From assembly GCA_024364735.1 (NCBI GenBank), contig JAGFNQ010004724.1:420385-484384 (forward strand): DNA of 64,000 bases, read 5' to 3'. Of this stretch, positions 22,909 to 34,848 are shown piece after piece (position 1 is the stretch's first letter; each line of letters starts with the position of its first letter). The notes below the pieces were generated by a model. The model was not told the origin of the DNA, did not search any database, and saw nothing but the letters and a program-made list of their open reading frames with translations. Both the position numbers and the translations under genes were made by a program. Source of the DNA: Boesenbergia rotunda (Eukaryota > Streptophyta > Magnoliopsida > Zingiberales > Zingiberaceae).

Positions 22909-24306
22909 ATGCCAGGACATGAGTCTAGTTACACCCCAGCTTTATCTCAGAGTTCGATCGCAGGACCTCAGCTGCAGATTATTTCCCAGCATCAGACTTG
23001 CCCAGCTTATCAGCCTTTGATGCATCAGCCTCAGTACCCAGTGGGAGGGTCAGTTCAGCAGCCCCAGCCTCAGATGCAGATTCCACCTCAGCAGTACCGG
23101 GCATTACCACCACCATCGCCCGAGACTGGACGGATTTATGCGGTTACTCGAGAGGAGGGTCTGCGGGCCGACGGATCGGTATTTCGCGGTACTATTTCCC
23201 ATTATGCCTTCCCTGCAAAATTATTAGTTGATACTGGTAGTTCCTATTCTTTTATATCGCGGATATTCATGGGTAGGATTGGTAGATTGCCTACCTCTAG
23301 GGTACGACAGTTATCTGTGTCTTTACCCTCAGGAGAGATTTTAAGTATTACACAGGAGGTCAGAGCATGCCCATTAGATTTCGGTAGTATTATCCTCACA
23401 GCTGATTTGTTGGTTCTAGAAATAGTGGATTTTGACATCATTCTTGGCATGGATGTGCTTATAGCCTATCATGCCACTGTCTATTGCCAGACGAGGGTGG
23501 TCACTTTCCGGCCTCTGGACCAACCCTCGTGGGATTTCACAGGCATCAGGGACGAGGGCATATCAGTTATTTCTGCGCTCCAGGCACAGAGATTATTATC
23601 TCACGGTTGTCAGGGCTTCTTACTATCGCTTATTAGCACCGAGGACAGCAGTAGCCCTCAGCTCTCGGACGTTCCTGTGGTCCGAGAATATCAAGATGTA
23701 TTCCCAGAGGAGCTACCATGTTTGCCTCCCAAGAGGCAAGTGGTGTTCTCTATTGAGTTGATACCGAGGACTTCGCCGGCATCGAAATCTCCATATCGCA
23801 TGGCACCAAGGGAGTTGGACGAGCTGAAGGTCCAGCTCCAAGAGTTATTGGATAGGGGATTCATCAGACTGAGTGCTTCACCTTGGGGTTCCCCCGTCCT
23901 ATTCGTGAAGAAAAAAGTCGGTTCTTTGAGGTTGTGCATCGACTACAGACAATTGAATGCCATGACTATCAAGAACAAGTACCCTCTGCCACGGATTGAG
24001 GATTTGTTTGATCAGCTCAGAGACACATCCGTGTATTCTAGGATTGATCTGCGTTCGGATATTATCAGTTGAGGGTCAGAGAGTCAGACGTTCAGAAGAC
24101 AGCGTTTCGTACCATATACGGACATTATGAGTTTTTGGTAATGCCATTTGGGCTTACCAATGCTCCAGTGGTGTTCATGGACTTGATGAACCGCGTATTC
24201 TTGGAGTATCTGGATCGGTTTGTCATAGTATTCTCGTTCTGAGGAGGAACATGCACAACATCTTCGCATCATATTAGAGACCCTCAGAAGCAAGCACTTA
24301 TATGCG
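22909..24306 (+). pseudogene. Element A protease and N-terminal reverse transcriptase, active-site box lost
   Basis: The protease motif D-T-G-S-S is present near 23231. RT follows, with K-S-P-Y-R-M-A, L-D-R-G-F-I-R-L-S-A-S-P-W-G-S-P-V-L-F-V-K-K-K and L-C-I-D-Y-R-Q-L-N. A missing G near 24057 shifts the frame; the next frame continues with F-R-T-I-Y-G-H-Y-E-F and M-P-F-G-L-T-N-A-P. Near 24225-24240 the sequence passes from R-F-V-I-V-F straight to the residues normally found after the catalytic F/YxDD box, so that box is deleted. Polymerase activity from this copy is impossible. Confidence 0.82.
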
Positions 24307-25015
24307 ATGTTTAGCAAATATGCCTTTTGGTTATCATCAGTCAGTTTTATGGGACACGTGGTATCTAGCAGAGGCATCCCAGTAGATCCCCAGAAGATCG
24401 AGGCTATTACCAGTTGGGAGCAGTCGAAGTCAGTTCCTGAGGTTCGCAACTTCTTGGGCTTAGCCGGATACTACCGACGATTTGTAGAGGGTTTTCCCAC
24501 TATTGCTATGCCACTGACACGCCTCACCAGGAAGGGTGTGAAGTTCATTTGGATGGAGGCTTGCGAGACCAGCTTTCAGGAGCTGAAGCAGAGATTGGTG
24601 TCAGCACCTGTTCTTGTATTACCATCGGGAGATGACGGATTTGTGCTGTATACCGACGCATCTCATCAGGGGCTAGGCGCAGTTCTGATGCAGCACGGAC
24701 AAGTAGTATCTTATGCTTCTCGACAGCTGAAGGAGCATGAGAAGAACTACCCGATACATGATTTGGAGTTGACCGCCATCATCTTTGCTTTGAAGATTTG
24801 GAGGCATCACCTGTACGGTATTACTTTTGAGATCTTTACGGATCATAAGAGTCTCAAATACCTATTTACAAGAAGGAACTCAATATTCGACAAAGGAGAT
24901 GGATGGAGTTCTTGAAGGACTACGATTGCACCATTAGCTACCACCCAGAGAAAGCTAATGTGGTGGCCGACGCATTGAGCAGGAAGTCTAGAGGGACTTT
25001 GGCCTGCCTCCGGGT
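24307..25015 (+). pseudogene. Element A RT connection and RNase H
   Basis: The open frame 24307-24915 covers G-L-A-G-Y-Y-R-R-F (RT thumb and connection) and RNase H with Y-T-D-A-S-H-Q-G-L-G-A-V-L and F-T-D-H-K-S-L. A frameshift near 24880 moves the rest (R-R-W-M-E-F-L-K-D-Y-D, V-A-D-A-L-S-R-K-S) to another frame. The order matches Ty3 pol. Confidence 0.82.
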
Positions 25016-26558
25016 ATTAGTCACCGAGCTGGTTCAGGGTTTTTCAGAGCTGGGCTTGGAGGAGCAGAGATAGACTGAGCAGGGTATTCTTGTCACTATG
25101 GTTGCTCAGCCGTCGATCCGGATGAGAATTTGATAGGCATAGGTCAGTGATCAGCACCTACAGTTCCTGGGTAGCCAGATAGATTCAGGACAGCAGACTG
25201 AGTTCACCAGAGATGACGAAGGTATTATTTATTTTCGAGGGAGATTATGTGTGCCTGAGTCACATCCGGTCTGAGAGGAGTTACTTCAGGAGGCTCATCG
25301 CTCCCGATTTGCTATACACCCGGGCGGGACCTGCATGTACCAAGATCTGAGGCAGTCCTATTGGTGGAACGACATGAAGAAAGACATCACGGATTTTGTA
25401 GCGAGATGTTTAGTTTGTCAGCAGGTTAAGGCTGAGCACCAGAGACCTGCTGGACTACTCCAGAAGATTCCCATTCCCGAGTGAAAATGGGAACATATTA
25501 CCATGGACTTCGTGGTTGGATTACAGAGGACTCAGCGAGGACATGATGCGATTTGGGTGATCGTTGATCGATTAACCAAATCCGCACACTTCTTGGCCAT
25601 TCGGAGGACAGACTCCCTGGACCGACTAGCAGAGTTATAATGTCGGGAGATTGTTCGGTTACATGATATTCCAATGAGTATTATATCAGATCGAGACCCG
25701 CGCTTCACATCACGTTTTTGGCAGAGCCTACAGCGGGATATGGGCACTGAGATGTGGTTCAGTACCGCTTTTCATCCGCAGATCGATAGGCAGTCAGAGC
25801 GGACTATTCAGACCTTAGAGGACCTACTGAGAGCTTGTGCTGTGGATTTCGAAGGCAGCTGGGAGGATCATTTACATCTAGTGGAGTTTGCCTACAACAA
25901 CAGCTATCATGCAGCTATACAGATGACACCGTATGAGGCATTGTACGGTAGGGCATGTCGGACGCCCACCCTTTGGGAGGAGGTTGGGGAGTCCCAGTTG
26001 CTAGGACCTCAGAGAGCACAGCACGAGGCAGAGTTGGTCCGTACTATCAGACGGCGGATGTCCGAGGCGCAGGATCGACAGAAGAGTTATGCGGATCGGA
26101 GACGGAGACCTCTGGAGTTCTCCATTGGCGATCATGTGTTTCTGCGTGTTTCACCCATGAAAGGGGTGAAGAGATTTGGTCTTCGAGGTAAGCTTGCACC
26201 GCGATATGTTGGCCCTTTCCAGATTTTGGAGAGGATTGGAGCCGTGGCTTACCGTTTGGCGCTACCACCTTCCCTAGCTAGAGTGCATGATGTATTCCAT
26301 GTATCGAGGTTGAGGAGATATGTACCAGACCCTACACATGTGCTGTCAGATATATCTGGTTCCCTTCAGCCCGATACGATGTATGAGGAGGCTCCGTCAC
26401 GGATTCTGGGCTACAGAGAGCGTCAGTTGTGGAACAAGACTATCCATCTAGTTAGGGTCGAATGGCAGCATCACTCTGATGAGGAGGCGACTTGGGAGCT
26501 CGAGGACACGATCAGAGCTCGTTATCCTCACTTATTTGCCGGAGGTATGTATGGTTAG
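25016..26558 (+). pseudogene. Element A integrase with chromodomain-like C-terminus
   Basis: The integrase zinc-binding part (H-R-S-R-F-A-I-H-P-G-G ... C-L-V-C-Q-Q-V-K) is broken by several stops. The core has M-D-F-V, I-S-D-R-D and S-E-R as the D,D,E residues. A stop near 25637 (L-A-E-L-stop) precedes the open stretch 25674-26558, which ends in a chromodomain-like segment (V-R-V-E-W-Q ... A-T-W-E-L-E-D). The final stop at 26556-26558 lies about 95 bp before the 3' LTR. Confidence 0.85.
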
Positions 26559-26652
26559 ATTTCGTTCAGCATTATACTATCTATATGTTGTTAGTATCTG
26601 CTGTGGGTAATTAACAAAATTTGGGGATCAAATTTTTATTAGTGAGGGAGAA

Positions 26653-26689
26653 TGTAAAATACGGGGGGGGGGGGAATTGAATTTTCGAA

Positions 26690-26720
<31 letters not shown>

Positions 26721-29343
26721 ATATTATATATAAAAGGAAAAGTATGAATTACATATACTTATAATAACCTCCCCTCCCCTCACGAGCCCTAAACCCGCAG
26801 CCAAGCGCCACCCTTCCCGTTTTCTTCTCCTCATCGTGCCCTAGCGCAGGCGCGCCGCCCTTCCTCTTCGTCTTCTTCTTCCTCCCCTTGCGAAGCCCAC
26901 AGCTAGTGCCGACGCCGATATTTCTTCCTCTTCCACTCGTGAGCCCTAATTCGCAGCCTCGCCCGATCTCTTCTTCTTCTCCCGTATTAGATGAGATCTC
27001 TTATTTTCAGCCAAAGGTTTTACGTGAGAAGAGATTGCCGGGTTGACTTCTGAGAAGCATCACAGTGTCGATGGAGTTAGGGTTCTGGTAGTTGATCCCG
27101 ACCATAGGAAGGTAAGCCAACTTGCTTCTCTTGTTCATGTTCCTACCAGATCATCACAAGAGTGGTTGACGCAAGGTGAGCCATAATTCACCCCAATTCA
27201 GGTTCTCTTCTAAACTTCTGGCGGATTGGAGTCTAACTGGGCTCCTTGGGCAGCTTTTAGCACGTGCCGTGCGGATTCTTCATCTTGCCCGGATTCTGGT
27301 TTCTTCCAATCTGCTACCGAAATATTTCCTAGCAGGTAATTGTTCCTTGATCTCCTATGTACTCTTGTTTCCCTATTAAGTGAACTATGTGGTTGAAATC
27401 CTAATTTAAATGGGTTGCCTAAGCTACCATTTGGTATTTATCCTTGCTTAGGATTTAGAGTTAGTCGATACCTTGAACAGAGCTAGGGTTTCTTTTGAAA
27501 CATAATTTCTTATTGAAGCAGTGATTTAAGAGCTATTGATTAACCTACGGGTTAGGTTTAATTTGGAATTGAAACCTAATAGGTTAACTTGATAAGTTCG
27601 GATTCCAATACCTAATTGGAATCTAATATGAGTAATTTGGGATAATTAAGGCCTAACCATTTAATTATGGTTAGTTAAATGAAATAGGGAAATTAGAACA
27701 AATCCTACTTTCTTGAGATAGTTCGGGTAGCTATAAATTATATATTATTGTAGCTAAACATTATGCCTTTGATACAGGGCATTGATTGGGCTATCATTGC
27801 AGATTATCGGACGAGAGGATCTTTTCTGATACGAGTATCTTATTTGAGGCGGGTACCCTTTGACTTATCATTTAGATATTGTCATATTGCTATGCGTGGT
27901 TTGTTATAAATAACAGTAAGATTGTATGCTATATCTGCCTTAGTATACCTGTATTTGATATATCTTGCTTATCCTTGAGGTTATCTCCCGTTTAGATTCA
28001 TACAGTCTCATTTATGGTCTTGTGTATATATGTGCATAGAAGTAGTGATATGTCTTTTCTTTCATTTGACATTTATGGATCACTAGCTATTGTCATTATA
28101 CCTAGTAGGATATTTGTATCCCATATTATAGGATTCATACCTATACCTAGCACACGGAGATGTTAGTTGAGGACTTGGTGTATATGTGTTTGGGTCATGC
28201 ACCATCCTTGCATTATTGCATGCTGACGATCATCGGCTCCTATGTAGTCTGAGCCCATCGTCAGTTCCATGAGAATATGCACACACATCCACTCAGGGGT
28301 AGTGGCTTCCATAGGGTGTATGCATTTGCCCTGTATTGCTCCATTCGACTACGATTTGGAGGGTGGTTCCGGGCGTGGTAGCAGCCAGGGATCCCTTCTC
28401 GTCCTGTGGCACGAGAAGATGAGAGCTAGACTCCCCCCATTGCTTGTGGTAGTAGAGTGACCTCCGCCAGCATCCTGTCCACTCGGTCACTCAGTAGCAG
28501 TGATTGCAGGGTGCGTACAGTTGTCATAGCTCTACCATTTCGGACGTTCATTTATGACAGGTGGACGATGATCTGATTGGTGTCAGGGGTGACGCATATC
28601 ATTGCACCATGTGCATATTTTGCATCGTGCATTGTTTGCTGCATTTGATTTCTGCACTTGATTGACATGCATATACTGGATACATGTTTCTCTTGGATTA
28701 GTTGTTGTACTTGTTCCATAGGGATTATATTACACCCTCTGCAGGATAGATGGATTCTGGTATGTACCTTTATTTAGTGTCTTTAGCATATACTCTTGTC
28801 TATTATTCATATGAGACTGTATCAGCGTAGATCCTTATCGTTATTATAACGTACTATGCATATCTGCTGGGTATTCGCTGAGTTTATGTACTCACACCGT
28901 TGCCATACATTTTGATTTCAGGTTGATATCTGCCAGGAGGGTCCGAGTCGCCAGTCCCATGCTTAAGATGACATTCGATTTGGTTTTTATATGATACTTG
29001 CAGCTTTTGGACCATGTTAGGTTTTATTTCGTTGCATTGGATTTCCGTGAACTTGTAGTATGTGACTTTATTTATGGAATTGTACTTTTGAGTCCTATGT
29101 TGAACTATGCGTGGGGTTTTGTTGCATTCCAGCCCCCTGGCAGCTCAGGTAAGTTCGGGTTTTGGTTTTATGAGCATATTATCATATATAACGTCATTCT
29201 GTTTGGATTTCGGGCCTGAGGCCCATATAAACTGTATGGTTGTGATATATATGTTGTGTGTATGTGTAAATTGTCCGCCGGACAGGGGAGGTGTTGTCCG
29301 ATTTTCTATTGGATCAGCGGCTCCTAGGTCTCGGGGCATGACA
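26653..29343 (+). repeat. Element A 3' LTR
   Basis: It starts TGTAAAATACGG after a purine tract (GTGAGGGAGAA, ending 26652) and ends GCATGACA, the counterpart of the 5' LTR end at 20886. It has a G-run and TA repeat near the start and a TATA box at 26729-26736. Further sequence follows that is absent from the 5' LTR (see the tail). Confidence 0.85.
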
Positions 29344-29580
29344 ATTATAGCTCAATTGGTACCAGGATTCATAAACTTTAGTACTTAGCCTGGAGGTCTA
29401 GAGTTCGAATCCTGGGGAAGGCAAAAATCCACTGGCCAGGTGTGGAAAGTACTTGTGAGTAACGGCACGGCAATGGTCGTCGGTTGACGACATAAGGGGT
29501 CGCCAAATGGGACGCCAGTTGGGCCGCCAAGGGGCCGCCTAGTTGGGCCGCCCAAGGGGCTGAGGGGTCGGGTCGTTACA
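29344..29580 (+). other. 3' tail of element A (237 bp) absent from its 5' LTR
   Basis: It lies between the LTR end and the right target-site duplication ATCTT (29581). It begins with a tRNA-like segment (29348-29412), continues with GC-rich repeats of GGGCCGCC(C)AAGGGG type and ends GGGTCGGGTCGTTACA. Element C has the same tail (46999-47246), and both tails stop at the same base. It may be a captured SINE or a family-specific terminal extension. Confidence 0.7.
29348..29412 (+). other. tRNA-like box A/box B module in the tail of A
   Basis: TAGCTCAATTGG (29348-29359) matches the Pol III A box consensus closely, and GAGTTCGAATCC (29401-29412) matches the B box. Spacing is about 41 bases between boxes. 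It looks like the head of a tRNA-derived SINE. Confidence 0.6.
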
Positions 29581-29585
29581 ATCTT

Positions 29586-29988
29586 TTGCATAACAAAATT
29601 AAAGATAAAATATATTAATTTAATTTAAACGTTTTATTAAACACATCAAACTCACCAGCGAAACCAAAAATGAATATTCATTAGAATATTATATTTTTTC
29701 TTATTCATAATTTAATTATCGACCTACATGTTAATTTAGTAATCATTTTGAATATAATTATTATATTTAAACTTAATATTTCATTTATATTTAATAATTG
29801 TTTTTAGAAAAATTACATCCAATTAATATATATTAAAAATTATAATTTTTGTGTTTTATTTATTACATAATTATTCGTACATAAATATATTTTAAAAATA
29901 TTATAAAATCATACGTAATTAAGATAAAATATATTACTAATATAACACAGAAAATGACAGTGAATTGAAAATATAATATTATGTGAAT
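29586..29988. other. Host intergenic AT-rich stretch
   Basis: Very AT-rich sequence between element A and the PIF remnant. No open frame, RNA or repeat was recognised. Confidence 0.55.
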
Positions 29989-30228
29989 TTAATATTCAGA
30001 ATTACTATATTGTTCACATATAAGATCAATTAACGCATTTCGAAGGGCAATATAAACTTCTTTGTCTTTGATTTGTCTGTATCGAGCTAAAAAATCTTCA
30101 AACCGAGTACGATTATCTACTGCTGGTTCAACATCTTGTGATGGCACATCGAAGTGTTCTACAATTGATGCATTTAAATCACATTCATCTTCAATTATCA
30201 TACTATGCATAATAATACATGATATCAT
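29989..30228 (-). pseudogene. PIF/Harbinger-type transposase C-terminal remnant, copy 2
   Basis: 79 codons on the minus strand carry C-I-I-M-H-S-M-I-I-E-D-E, then R-F-E-D-F-L-A-R-Y-R-Q-I-K-D-K-E and A-L-R-N-A-L-I-D-L, ending Y-S-N-S-E. This is the typical C-terminus of plant PIF/Harbinger transposases (Plant_tran/HARBI1-like). The catalytic upstream part is absent; AT-rich noncoding DNA follows. It is part of the duplicated unit shared with 4141-4315. Confidence 0.78.
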
Positions 30229-31676
30229 TATATCATGTAAAATACATGATGTCCTGCAATATAATAAAATTTAATCAAAATATAATTAATGATATATTTT
30301 AAGATTGTTTAATTAGTGCATAATAATATATAATTAGTGTAACATATTTTTTTAATTAGTTCATAATAAAATATATATATAATATAATTATTGCATAATA
30401 TAATATATATTTTTTAAATTAGTGATATTATTATAAAAATAATTATAATTAAATAATGCTTGATAAATAAAATTTTTATTCAATTAAATCTTTATAACTA
30501 TACTTAATAAAATTAAAATACGTTATTATATAGTTTAATTTATATCTATAATAAATAATTAATATTATTAAATACTTATGGAAAATTATTTATTAAAATT
30601 AATTTTAATTTATGATATTTAGTGGTATAATATTTACTAATATATATTATACTTAATGTTATATATTATAATCAGTTTTTTAAAATAAAAATAATTAAAA
30701 ATAATAATATCACCAAATTTGGTGTTGCAACGTGCAACACCAAATTTGGTGATGCACTGTTGCAACACCAAGAATGATATTGAAATATAATCATCGGTGG
30801 AGCATTATGGCGTAATATTTACTCCAAATATAGTGCAAAGGGGTTCGGTTGGAGATGGTCTAATGATGGAAGTGCGCTGACTATATATATATATATATAT
30901 GTATATCGTCGAAAGCATTCTCAGTTAAATTCTCCCAAGCTCTTATTCAAACTTGAGATGGCAAAAGTATCTCTAGTGTTCTTCCTTGTCCTTCTTGTAG
31001 TCACCTCCTCAGGTATCTTCTTCTTTTAGTTGATGATAGTGATTGCTTTTACAAGTGACATGTCGATATTCTTTTTACATAATATCAATATTTGATTTCT
31101 TTGGTCATAAATACTATACAAAAAATTATATGCTAATGTATCTTAAAACATGCAGTTGGGACGACGAAGGCTCAAAGTGCGAGAGTTTGCACAAAGACGC
31201 TTCACGAAAGCGGATGCACCTTTGCTAAATGTCAACAATAATGCTTTCTTAACTATCATGGAAGGGGGCAATGCATTGGGAATTTAGATGGATCGATTTA
31301 TAAATGCATATGCGTTTATAAATGCTAATCTCGAAAGATGGATGGATATATACTCTAGCTAATAAAGTTGTTCTTCAACACTGTATATCGACTTTGAGTA
31401 TCGATCCCATATCATAATTGATTTTATCAATTTCTTATATCCAATTTAGTAATAAAGCAACTATATATTGCTATACCTTTTATTACAGTTCATTACAAGA
31501 AAATGAAGTTTCATATATGGATAAAAAACCCTTCTCTAAAAGTCATATATTCATCTGTAAAAAAAATTTAAGACTGAATGTTTTTGTCTATAAAGTCCTA
31601 TAATATAATTTCTAAATTTAAATTCCATTTTAAAATATATCTCTAAAGCTTGTTTTCCAAGTATAATTTTACATTT
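30115..31676. repeat. Host segmental duplication, copy 2
   Basis: Near-identical to 4141-5741 over the PIF remnant, AT-rich spacer and DEFL locus, with a short deletion near 30240-30255. The left part (29989-30114) has no counterpart in copy 1 because El1 truncated it. Confidence 0.85.
30958..31328 (+). pseudogene. DEFL pseudogene: second defensin-like copy with a premature stop
   Basis: Exon 1 (30958-31012) is identical to the intact copy, and splice sites are conserved (exon 2 from 31156). In exon 2, codon 47 is TAA (31239-31241) where the intact gene has GAA. The peptide would end after the third cysteine and lack the remaining five, so a defensin fold cannot form. About seven other substitutions lie in exon 2, several non-synonymous, while the downstream cysteines and natural stop (31326-31328) are still present. 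This suggests recent loss. The TA-rich promoter is retained. Confidence 0.85.
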
Positions 31677-31800
31677 CTTGGTCAGGTGGTCCATCTTAAT
31701 GTAATGCTAAACTTTACTAAAAAAAATAATTGATTTAATTTTTATAGTTTTTAAGTTCATATTTTAATCTCGGGTAATAGAAATTAAGAAAATTATATCT
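31677..31800. other. Short host intergenic stretch
   Basis: AT-rich DNA between the duplicated unit and element C. Nothing is recognised. The last bases, TATCT, do not match the sequence at the other end of C. Confidence 0.5.
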
Positions 31801-31812
31801 TGTAAAAAAATT

Positions 31813-31856
<44 letters not shown>

Positions 31857-34624
31857 TAAAAGGAAAGTATAATTAGAGATATTTACAATTAATCCTTTCC
31901 TCTCTTAAATCACCCGTGCCCTAAGTTTCCTCGCCAACTCCCCTCTTTTCTCTTCGCTCGGGCGCAACCACCCGACACCTGCCCTAGCCGCAAGCGCCGA
32001 CTCCCCGCCCTCGCGTACCCGAGCTGCGGCGCCTCCCTTCCTCCTCCGTTCTTCTTCCTCCGCGTGCCCTAGCCCACGGTCGATGCCGACTTCTTCCTCC
32101 GTTCGCGTGACCTAGCCGCAAGAGGAGCCCTTCCTCCTCATCTCTTCTTCGCAACGCGGTGCCGACTCTTCAATCGCCGCAGCCAAGCAACCGAACGGTC
32201 TATCTCTCCCTCTAGCCTCTAACGGGTGAGTGGTTAGACCTAGGATTTCTAGGTTGTGTTGACTCCAATTGAAGGATCAATGTTGATTTGTCGTAGCTAC
32301 TCTAGCAGGGATTGGTTTGCAACCAGTTGATCAGATTTTTGATCGAAGCAAAGGAATTGATATTGGCCGATCTTCTTCCCCTAGTGGGGTGTCGACTGAT
32401 TCTGAGTAGAGGTGGCTGTCGACTACTAATCAGGTAAGGTTTGATTGGTTAGGGTGGTATTGTAAGATTCTGTGATTGCTTGGTTTAGATAAGTGTTGAT
32501 TCGATTTCATTATTTAGAAGTTGGATGTTAATTATGGTTGATTAATTTCGGTGGTTAAGGATAACAAGTTAAAGGGCAGGGGTTTGTGCCAATCTGATGC
32601 CAACGGATGAGTTAATGAGGATAGTTAATAAGGTTAATTACTTGAGGAATAGTTAGTCACATGGGTGACTAAATTGGTAATTGAGATTAGAGGTTGGACT
32701 AAGCCAATGCTGATTAATCTAGTTAACTCATAGGATTAATGGAGCTGGGTTGGGCATATTGGAATTCTATTAGCCTCCATTAACATTACAATTAAAAGAT
32801 GAGAATGATTAGTAGGTGGACTAATCAGTTAATTGTTGGGTTAACTAATGGGTTACATGGGATTAATCTGCATGTTGTGTCCTTAGGGTTAATTGGAGAT
32901 TTAATCTAATAACCTAATCCTAAATTACATGGGGTAACTACGAACTTTCTATTTAAGTAAAGGTAATTAAATGGAAAGGGGCAGATTAGGTTAACCCTAG
33001 AACGGATTAGGGATTAATTAGCTAGTTACTATTTTTGTAATAGCTAATTAAATCTGTCCTTGATACAAGGACTTGATTTGGATTTTTATTGCTGATATTG
33101 GCGGGTGGTTCTCTTCGCATTTGGATTCTTCTCTTTTGGAGGCGGGTACCCTTTGACTTATCTTTTAGATATTGTCATATTGCTATGCATTGTTTGTTAT
33201 AGATAACAGTAAGTTATATGCTTTATTTGCCTTAGTATACCTGTATTTGATACCTGTTGCCTATCCTTGAGATTATCTACCGTTAAGATTCATACAGTCT
33301 CAATAGTTGCCTTGTATATGGTTATATGTGCATAGATGTAGAGATATGTTCCCTCTTGCATTTTGACATTGATAGATCACTGGTAGGTTACTTGTATCCC
33401 ATCATATAGGATTCAGACCTATACCTAGCACATTGAGGTATTAGTTGAGGGGTTGGTGGGTGTTATATGGATTTGGATCATGCTCCATCCTTGCATTATT
33501 GCATGCTGACGATCATCGGCTCCTATGTAGTCTGAGCCCATCGTCAATTACATGAGGATATGCACACACATCCACTCAGGGGTAGTGGCTACCATAGGGT
33601 GTGTGCATTTGCCCTGTATTGCTCCGTTCGGCCACGATATTGGAGGGTGGTTTCGGGCGTGGTAGCAGCCAGGGATCCCTTCTCGTCCTGAGACACGAGA
33701 AGATGAGAGCTAGACTCCCCCATTGCTTGGGGAAGGAGAGGGACCTCCGCCAGCATCCTGTCCACTCGGTCACTCAGGAGCAGTGATAGCAGGGTGCGTA
33801 CAGTTGTCATAGCTCTACCCTTTCGGACGTCCATTTATGACAGGTGGACGATGATCTGACTGGTGTCAGGGGTGACACATGTCATTGCACCATGTGCATA
33901 TTTTGCATCGTGCATGGTTTGCTGCATTTGATTTCTGTACTTGATTGACATGCATATACTGGATACCTGTTTACCATGGATTGTATGTTATACTTATTCC
34001 ATAGGACTTTGTTTCACCCTTTGCAGGATAGATGGATTCAGGTATGTACCTGTATTTATTATCTTCAGTATACCCTTTCCGATTGGTTATATGAGACTGT
34101 ATTAGCGTAGACCCTTATCGTTATTGTAACGCACTATGCATATTTGCTGGGTATCCGCTGAGCTTATTGACTCACACCATTGCCATTACTTTTTGATTTC
34201 AGGTTGATATCTGCCAGGAGGGTCCGAGTCGCCAGTCCCGTGCTTGCTACTACATTCGATTTGGGTTTTATCTACTATTTTCTATTTTTGCCCATATTAC
34301 ATTTTATTACATTGCACTGGATTTATCGTGGACTTGTGGTATGGGATTTGATTTATGACATTGTACTTTTGAGTCCATTGTTGGACTACGTGTGTGGTTT
34401 TGTTGCATTCCTGCCCCCTGGCAGCTTAGGTAAGTTCGGGTTTTGGTTTTATGAGCATATTATCATATATATTGTTATTCTGCTTGGATTTGGGGCCTGA
34501 GGCCCATATAAACTGCGTGGGATTGTTATATATATTGTATGCATGTGTAAATTGTCCGCCGGACAGGGGAGGTGCTGTCCGATTTTCTATTGGATCAACG
34601 GCTCCTAGGTCTTGGGGCGTGACA
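31801..34624 (+). repeat. Element C 5' LTR (2824 bp)
   Basis: It starts TGTAAAAAAATTT with a TA tract and TATA box (31855-31862) resembling element A, then a leader (about 31910-33130) like the C 3' LTR rather than A, then the block from about 33140 that is shared by A and C. It ends GGCGTGACA. Confidence 0.85.
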
Positions 34625-34632
34625 ATTTAATT

Positions 34633-34644
34633 TGGTATCAGAGC
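34633..34644 (+). other. Element C primer binding site (initiator tRNA-Met)
   Basis: TGGTATCAGAGC lies eight bases after the LTR end at 34624. Confidence 0.92.
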
Positions 34645-34848
34645 GAGGTTTCGGATACCTTCGGGACTTATGGATTTACGGTGTCTACTTGTTTTATGAG
34701 TCTTTTCGGATTTGTTCGGAGTAGTTTTATCGATGTGAATGCACTTTGGGACTGGGCAGTGACAGGATCTCTCCAGACGGCAATTAGGTAAATTGGTAAA
34801 GTTATCCATTTTATCTTTTTTGTAATACTTGGTAATAATTCAACAAGT

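Noticed and set aside
29348..29412. A functional tRNA gene
   Set aside because: Boxes A and B are present, but no paired acceptor stem or clear anticodon arm can be drawn, and the segment lies inside an element tail.
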